Of a stretch of DNA of 64,000 nucleotides, positions 58,149 through 64,000 are shown one piece after another. Within the stretch, counting starts at the first letter, position 1. Every line of letters begins with the position of its first letter. Position numbers and translations under genes: made by a program. This stretch comes from Drosophila miranda. Its lineage: Eukaryota; Arthropoda; Insecta; Diptera; Drosophilidae. The stretch spans positions 11,036,001 through 11,100,000 of the forward strand of contig NC_046674.1 in assembly GCF_003369915.1 (NCBI RefSeq), read 5' to 3'. The notes under the pieces were generated by a model. The model made no database searches and had not been told where the DNA came from. It worked only from the letters and a program-made list of their open reading frames with translations.

Positions 58149-59022
58149 CTAGGATGCTGTGCTATTGTTGCGCCATATGTCCACATCTGTTTGGAGGCAC
58201 TTGCGGTACTTGTAGTTGACCAGGCCAATGGAATACATGGGATTGGTCGCCTTGTAAAAGTGCAATCCGCGTCCGATTTTAATTATATAGCCGTTGCTCA
58301 GACTGTAAGCACAGGAAACATATTATTAATAAAAAGATTAGATAGCTGCAATATTGATGACGCAAGGGATTCGTATCGGTTAACGGAGACTTACTAAATT
58401 CTTCGATCGTGCAACGTGTCTTCATAATTTATGGAGACAGCGATGTACCTTCGCTCCAGGTCGGCTCTTATCTGTCCCAGGTTAGTCTTTTGCTGATCGG
58501 GATTCTTTGGATCTGAGTACTCTTTGGTAATCAAACGGAAATACTTCAAGTTTTTGCAGTTTGTGATGGCCAGCTCCAGGAAGCGTATGAGGTTTTGATA
58601 CTGTCAAAGATCAATCGAATTAATCTCTGTCCTCCCTTGGTGATTAGTTTGGTTACCTGATAGTTTTTCGTTATGTGGGGCTCCTCGAGCAGGATCTCAA
58701 CGGTCTTGTCGTCCATGTATTTGCCAAAGATCTGATCGTAGTCGTAGCCCGAGTCGTTCTCCTCTATCGATATGTGATCCACCACTTGGCCCAGCATGAG
58801 CTTGCCATTGACGCGGGCCTTGATGGCGTCCGCCCGATCTATGTACTCCTTGATGCGGAGAACGAACGCCTTGCGCTTATTCTCATCTGGTTCAGTCTCC
58901 ACGAACGACATGAGCTGCGTGATGCCATCTTGGTAAAGCGTCTGCGCCTCCAGTATTCGTCCGATCTGATCGCATTCCACAGCGCGTATCAGTTGTTCTT
59001 TGGCTTTCAGTGCGCCGCTCAT
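58149..59022 (-). CDS. MITD1-like protein (MIT domain plus MITD1 C-terminal domain)
   Basis: Exons 59022-58657, 58600-58395 and 58302-58149 join in frame to 241 aa (human MITD1 is 249). The ATG at 59,022 opens directly into the MIT three-helix bundle (about 4-78: AKEQLIRAVECDQIGRILEA, LYQDGITQLMSFV). The rest is the MITD1 C-terminal phospholipase D-like domain, with YDQIFGKYM, EEPHITKNYQ, NLIRFLELAITNC, FRLITKEYS and the final strand SNGYIIKIGRGLHFYK. In mammals MITD1 binds CHMP proteins of ESCRT-III through MIT and membranes through the C-terminal domain, stabilising the midbody before abscission. A role in fly cytokinesis or endosomal sorting is inferred. The last exon begins mid-codon (TA|T) and is required for the conserved C-terminus. 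Confidence 0.9.
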
Positions 59023-61207
59023 CTTTGCACTTCACGTGGGGAAGGTTCTTTTAAGTGGATATTGGTTCGCCGAAGGCTTAAAATTAAAATTCCTATAAAA
59101 GTACACAGCCGCGAAATAGAAGAAATAAACAAGAAAAGATGCAACAGGCAAGTACCAGCTGTTCGAGCAGGGTTGCTAAGTCAGCGACGGACTAGGGCTG
59201 TCAGATGCGTCGCTGCCGCTTGACCGTTGGCGTTTGAATTTGTCCGGGCGTGGTCTTTCGTTCGCCCATAAATATTTAGTTTTTTTCGGTTTATGCTGAT
59301 GTGGCTTACGAGCAATTTACCTGAAAGCGAAAGCGAATGCGTTTATCGCCAAATGCCAGACATGGCAGGCACATCGAACCAAACCAAATTCAATTTCACT
59401 AAGCCAAATATTAATTTATTTGTGTTTTCGTTTCTAGCTCTCTCTCCCCTTCTCCCTTTCTCTCTTCATCAAAGGTGACCAATCGAATCGAAACCAAGGA
59501 AAGAACCGAAAACGTTTCGTGTAATTTGGAGTGGTTGGGTTGCCGGAGCTGGAGGTGGAGGTGGAGTGGCCCGGGGGGTTGGGTGTTGGCTCGGGATGGT
59601 TGGCTTTTGGGTATCCTGGCTGCGGCAGACCCATCCTTATTCCCGTATTTTTATTTATGTCATAAATTTTAAGCCATTGGGAGCTGTGCGAACGAGAGCA
59701 TGACGTCAGCTTATAGTTCACATTTTTGGGGCTTAAATTTTTCGCATTTTGAATGCGAATTAAGCAGAAAGTAAAGTCATTTTAGGTGATTCGACATAAA
59801 ACTTTCCCCGACCCGACCCGACCTGACCCGACCTCACCCCGCAGCATATTCAATGATTTGTTTGTTTTATGTGCTATTAATACTTGGTTCGGTTCCTACT
59901 GGTTCACGGAACTGATCTTGTCGAGAAAGCATTGCATACTTTCGGGCTCCCCATTGAAATACCAGCAGGCGATTTAAACTAAAATTTTAATTCAAACTCC
60001 CATCCCCCCTTGAAACACTCCAGAAAATCGTGTTTAATTTGTAAATTAGAGCACTTTAAGTGAAACGAAAGTGACCTTGCTGGGGCGAAATAAGTCCTGC
60101 CAGAGAGCTTTTCAAGTGCCACGCTGGACTAACTTTTTGTTTGGAATTAGTGGAATTGTATCTTGTAAAACACCAACTCAAGTGGGCTAAGGCTCAAAGC
60201 CGTTCTCAAGCAGCAAGCAGCTTCAGGCCTAAGAGCGGAGCTCTTTCACATGTCACCCAATAATGCGCTGTGATGTGCGAAGCCACTTGCCATCGGAGAG
60301 TGGCCAGGGATTGGGATGGTGATGGTCCACTGAATGGATGGGGAATATGTGTGTCGGTGGAAGATGTGGAATGGCATCCGAATCGGTTGCTGGGGGCAGT
60401 GGTTAGCTCATATTACGGGTATCTTGGCGCCAGCTTTTTATCGACGATTATTTCCTTTAACTGTGTGAGTGCGTGTGTGTTTGATTGTTGTTCTTGTTGG
60501 TATTTTGCCTTTTCGTTCAATATTTGCTTGCTGTTGCTATTACTGCTGCTGCTTCTTTTGTACTCTTTTCGGAGGGTAATACGATTTTCCAGTAGCTGTT
60601 TGTCATGCACAAACTGTAGCATATTCTACTCTATAAACGAAACGTTTCGTTTGGATAATCATATCGTTAGGCCTGCTAGACGTTGTAGGAAAAACTTGTA
60701 TAATTTTAGAATGTAATTAAGACAAATCTAAGAAACTGCAGTCTTTTTTTGCTTCTAGACCAACTATATTATATAGTTATCGTTTCTATGATTGATCGAA
60801 AAGCAATCTGGTGATGAGCGCTCGACCTTCAAGGATATCTACTGCTTCGGCCATGAAGCTATCCCATAATTCTTGTTGTTTTTCTACTTCTTGGGCTTCT
60901 GGTTCTTCTCCAGCTCCTGCTCGTTGGTTCATTCTGCTTTCTGACTCTCTCTGTGTTGCTTCCTTTTTTTCCGCCACTTTTGCAGCCTTTCTCGTTGATT
61001 TTTATTTGTTTCTCTTTCAATTTATTTTGCCATTTCGTTTTCCTTTCTGCTGTCATTGCTGTTGCTGTTTCTCCTGTTTGTTGCTGTTGCCATTTTCATC
61101 GCTTTTATTACAAACACACACACATAGACACATAGACACATGTGGAGCAGCTCCCCAACATTGTGTGTCCTTCACAGTGCGTGTTTGTCAGTCTATGCTA
61201 CTGTTCG

Positions 61208-61237
61208 TGTGTCTGTGTGTGTGTGTGTGTGTGTGTC
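61208..61237. repeat. GT microsatellite
   Basis: About 14 GT units with one CT interruption. Confidence 0.9.
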
Positions 61238-63696
61238 TGGTTGTGGGTGGAGATGTGGGGGAGAATCTGTTTGTTTGCTGCTAAATGTGCGCTCAGCCCG
61301 CCACTCATTTATGTCGTCGATGTGCCACAGCCGCTGTCACCCTCTGCACCCATCAGAACCAAACCGAACCGAACCCAACCCAACCCCCTGCTGATGCCAC
61401 TGCCACAACACAACGTAGTCCCATACCGTCCCATCCCCACCCAGCGGCACGTTCGTTAACGTTCAGTTTTCCACTTGATGCTATTTATGTTTGCTTCCAT
61501 TTTTCAAGAAGGATCAAAATTTATATTGGCTAAAAAGTCCCTCGAGAGCTTTCAGCGCGCTTTCAGCTCCGCGCACACATTTACAGATGTAACAAATTGT
61601 AACACAATCGTAACTGTTTGCTCTGGGGTCGGGTCTGGTCTGGGGTCTGGGTTCCGGGGCCGGGGCCGGGGTCCGGGGTCCGGGGTCGCCCGATGGGTTG
61701 CCTCAAATCATAACCTCATGAACTTTTCGCCTCGTACGGTAAGTGGCCGCCATGCCACTGCCACTGCCTGTCCGCTGTCCCCCCGTTCTATATATGTATG
61801 TGTCCCCTGTATATAGCCTCTCCATTCTTATCCACAGAATTGAGAGATGCCAAGCAATTGAATTGAGCTGCAATTGTTTTGATTTCTGGCCCAGGGCTTT
61901 CCGTTTCATCTTCCCCAACCTTTCCCCCCAGCCTCTTTTTCTATGAGTATGAGTATATATGTATTATGACTTTTCGTATTTATCGCCTGGTGCTCCATAT
62001 ACGTCCAGCCTCTTGCCTCCTGCCTCATAGCTCCTGCCCCTTCGTGCTCTCGTCAAGTGTGGCAAAAATGTAATAAACAATTCGAGATGCTTTATTGCTG
62101 CAGCAACTCAATTTATATGGCTGGCCTGGTCCTAGTCCTGCTCCCGGCTTCTAGTCTTTTGGTTCCTTGATCCTGTTTCCACCTCCAGGCTGTCCTGCCA
62201 GCCAGCCAGCTCTATTCTTCTCCTGCCTCCTGCCTCCTGCCGCCTGTCTGCTATTGTTGTGCGTCAGTTTCCATATTAAGCACACAAATTGATGATGTTA
62301 ACAATGACGATACAAGAATGGACTGCTCTGCTCTGCTCTACTCCGCTCCATGACATGACTGGCCAAAAGTTGAAGTTCTTGGCGTTTTGGCGGCCAACCG
62401 GAACAGCGCATGGGCCAACTGAAATGGAAACTGCCAGCGAAATGGGGGAAACCAACTATCGTTAGCCATAATTCCCAAACACACGCGAATATTGGATGCC
62501 TAAGGCATCGTCAAGGAATTGAACACAGTTTAATGGCGGGGCCTACTATAACCAAGAAGAATATCCTTGAAAAATACCCCTCAAATTGTTAAGTAATATC
62601 CACAAGACATATTTTCATTTCTTAGAACAAAAAAATATATATATTTTTTTTATACATATTCTCAGCATAGACCTGAAGGCCTTGTTGCTTTGTGCTGTAG
62701 GATAAATCTTAGGCTACCATTTTATAAATAAATAAATAGATCCAAAAATGTTCATACGTTAAACTATATCCCATCTTAAAGATATTTGTTATCTTGTAAA
62801 AATATTCAATGATTAGCACTGAAGCCAAATTACTTTCCTCCCAAACAACTTTCACAGGATATTGGCTTCAAATAAGTTGTTGTAGCCATCAAATGAAGAT
62901 GTCCAACATTTAGGGCTAGTCGCCACTGTCTTCCCCTGTCCGGCACTGCACGAATATACTATATGGACATATCTACATAAATACATATATGCACACGAAA
63001 GCGTGGCCAAAAATGGCTTTAATGTTTTCACATTTGCTTTGTTGGCTTTGATGGAAGTGAAATTCAGAGCCACCCAGTCAATCCCCCAGGCTCTGAGAGC
63101 CTTTCCCCTGCCACTGGCTCGACAAATCAATTGAAAACTGACAGTTGTGACTAAACGGCGCATATTTCCCTGACATCTGTGTGGGGGACTGTGTCTGTCT
63201 CTCAATCCATGCCATACCATACCATACCATATCTTCTCCATATGTGCGGACGAGTATCCTTGCTACTCTGCTCTTCTCCAGTCTCCAGTCTCCCCACTCC
63301 TGTCTCATACATATTTCTGTATTGGATTTCAGTCCATTACGCGTCGTTCGAGTTTCGGGAATTGGATATCGGCTTTTATACTATATATTCGTATTGTATG
63401 AATGGGGGCCCTGTTGCCTGTTCTGTTCTGTTTCTGGTTCTGGTTCTGGCTCTGCTTCTGTGTGGCTCCTCTGTTTGTGTTCCGTTTGTGCATTAACGAA
63501 ACTCACGCACGCCAGCAGAAGGCAGGGAAAATGTCAGGGGCTTGATTTATCCTGTCCAACTCCAGTGCTGCGTGTTTGGCCACAATCAATCGATTGCCGC
63601 CATCGCCATAGCCCATCCATGGCCCATCACCGCTTGGCTGTTTGTAACTGTCGCTCAGGGCGTGCCTATGCTCGGAACAGGACGGGATGGGACCGA

Positions 63697-63772
63697 CTAC
63701 GGACTACGGACTACGGACTACGTTCTATGGACTACAGACTACCGACTGCCGACTGGCGACTGACTAACTGAC
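63697..63772. repeat. ACTACGG heptamer tandem decaying into ACTGNCG
   Basis: Four clean ACTACGG-type units followed by diverging GACTACAGACTACC and GACTGCCGACTGGC units, i.e. a tandem with graded decay. Confidence 0.85.
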
Positions 63773-64000
63773 TGACAGACCCGGCCCCAGAATGCGGCAA
63801 AGGCAACAGCTGAGCGAGCGCACAGGGCGATAATTAAAATCGGGTGCTACGCGCCCCGTAATTAGTTGCACAGGTCGAAAAACGCTAAACGTTCAACGCT
63901 CCATTCCCCATTCCCCCCCATTCGCCACAGAAGCCTGCCCCGAGGCGGCGTCCACTTCCTATCTCTATCTGTATCTCCCTGTCTGTCCATTTTTATGGAC

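Larger units (their letters stand above)
59023..64000. other. Non-coding DNA to the window end
   Basis: About 5 kb with no supported gene. The first 150-250 bp probably include the MITD1-like promoter and 5' UTR. Tandems: GACCC (59,806-59,840), GT (61,208-61,237), GGGGTC/CCGGGG (61,626-61,688), CATAC (63,209-63,231), ACTACGG (63,697-63,765). A 63-codon minus-strand ORF at 60,977-60,786 is discussed under findings. TAATTA/CAGCTG words cluster at 63,805-63,865. Confidence 0.55.

Noticed and set aside
43811-64000. tRNA, rRNA or CRISPR-like arrays
   Set aside because: No tRNA A/B box pairs or rRNA segments were recognised by eye, and the short tandems are microsatellites with no spacer structure.

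Overview
The window is Drosophila nuclear DNA. Its proteins, short introns with GT/AG borders, DRE and motif-1 core promoters, DINE-1-type Helitron ends and abundant microsatellites all fit. The gene set matches genes I know from D. melanogaster chromosome arm 3L (Muller element D). Coding sequence differs modestly from what I recall of D. melanogaster and the repeats look like those of the obscura group, so an obscura-group species (Muller D forms arm XR there) is my best guess, but it is not proven here.

Region 1 (1-43,810) is gene-dense. It holds fourteen protein-coding genes whose exons can be joined in frame: eIF3e (+), an SLC33A1-type acetyl-CoA transporter (-), a CCDC6 homologue (-), the ribosome-biogenesis GTPase Bms1 (+), a lebercilin/LCA5-domain protein (-), the kindlin Fit2 (+), a DUF4781-like protein (+), the relaxin-like peptide Ilp8 (-), mitochondrial malonyl-CoA:ACP transacylase beg (+), the CHERP/scaf6 splicing factor (-), the PAPS transporter Papst2 (+), the RNase P/MRP subunit Pop5 (-), an FGGY-family carbohydrate kinase (+) and the mitochondrial E3 ligase Mul1 (-). 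A fifteenth gene, the forkhead factor FoxL1/fd64A (-), closes this block. Many neighbours are convergent pairs with only 77-350 bp between stop codons. There are no operons; each gene has its own monocistronic structure.

Region 2 (43,811-58,148) is about 14.3 kb with no supported coding gene. It is rich in simple repeats, contains one short DINE-1/Helitron remnant, and is best read as the regulatory hinterland of FoxL1 or of a large gene beyond it. Region 3 has one gene, a MITD1-like ESCRT-associated protein (-, 58,149-59,022), followed by about 5 kb of non-coding, microsatellite-rich DNA to the window end.

Most genes are housekeeping functions: translation initiation, rRNA processing, tRNA 5' processing, splicing, mitochondrial fatty-acid synthesis, Golgi sulfation and ER acetylation. 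They do not form a pathway together. The developmental exceptions are Ilp8 and FoxL1, and both lie beside the longest non-coding stretches.

I found no clear new biological system. The most notable signals are a 12-bp tandem duplication spanning the terminal Cys and stop codon of Ilp8; a dispersed repeat carrying core-promoter-like words just upstream of three minus-strand genes; a duplicated DRE-bearing segment in a divergent promoter; and a DINE-like element inserted a few bases after a splice donor.
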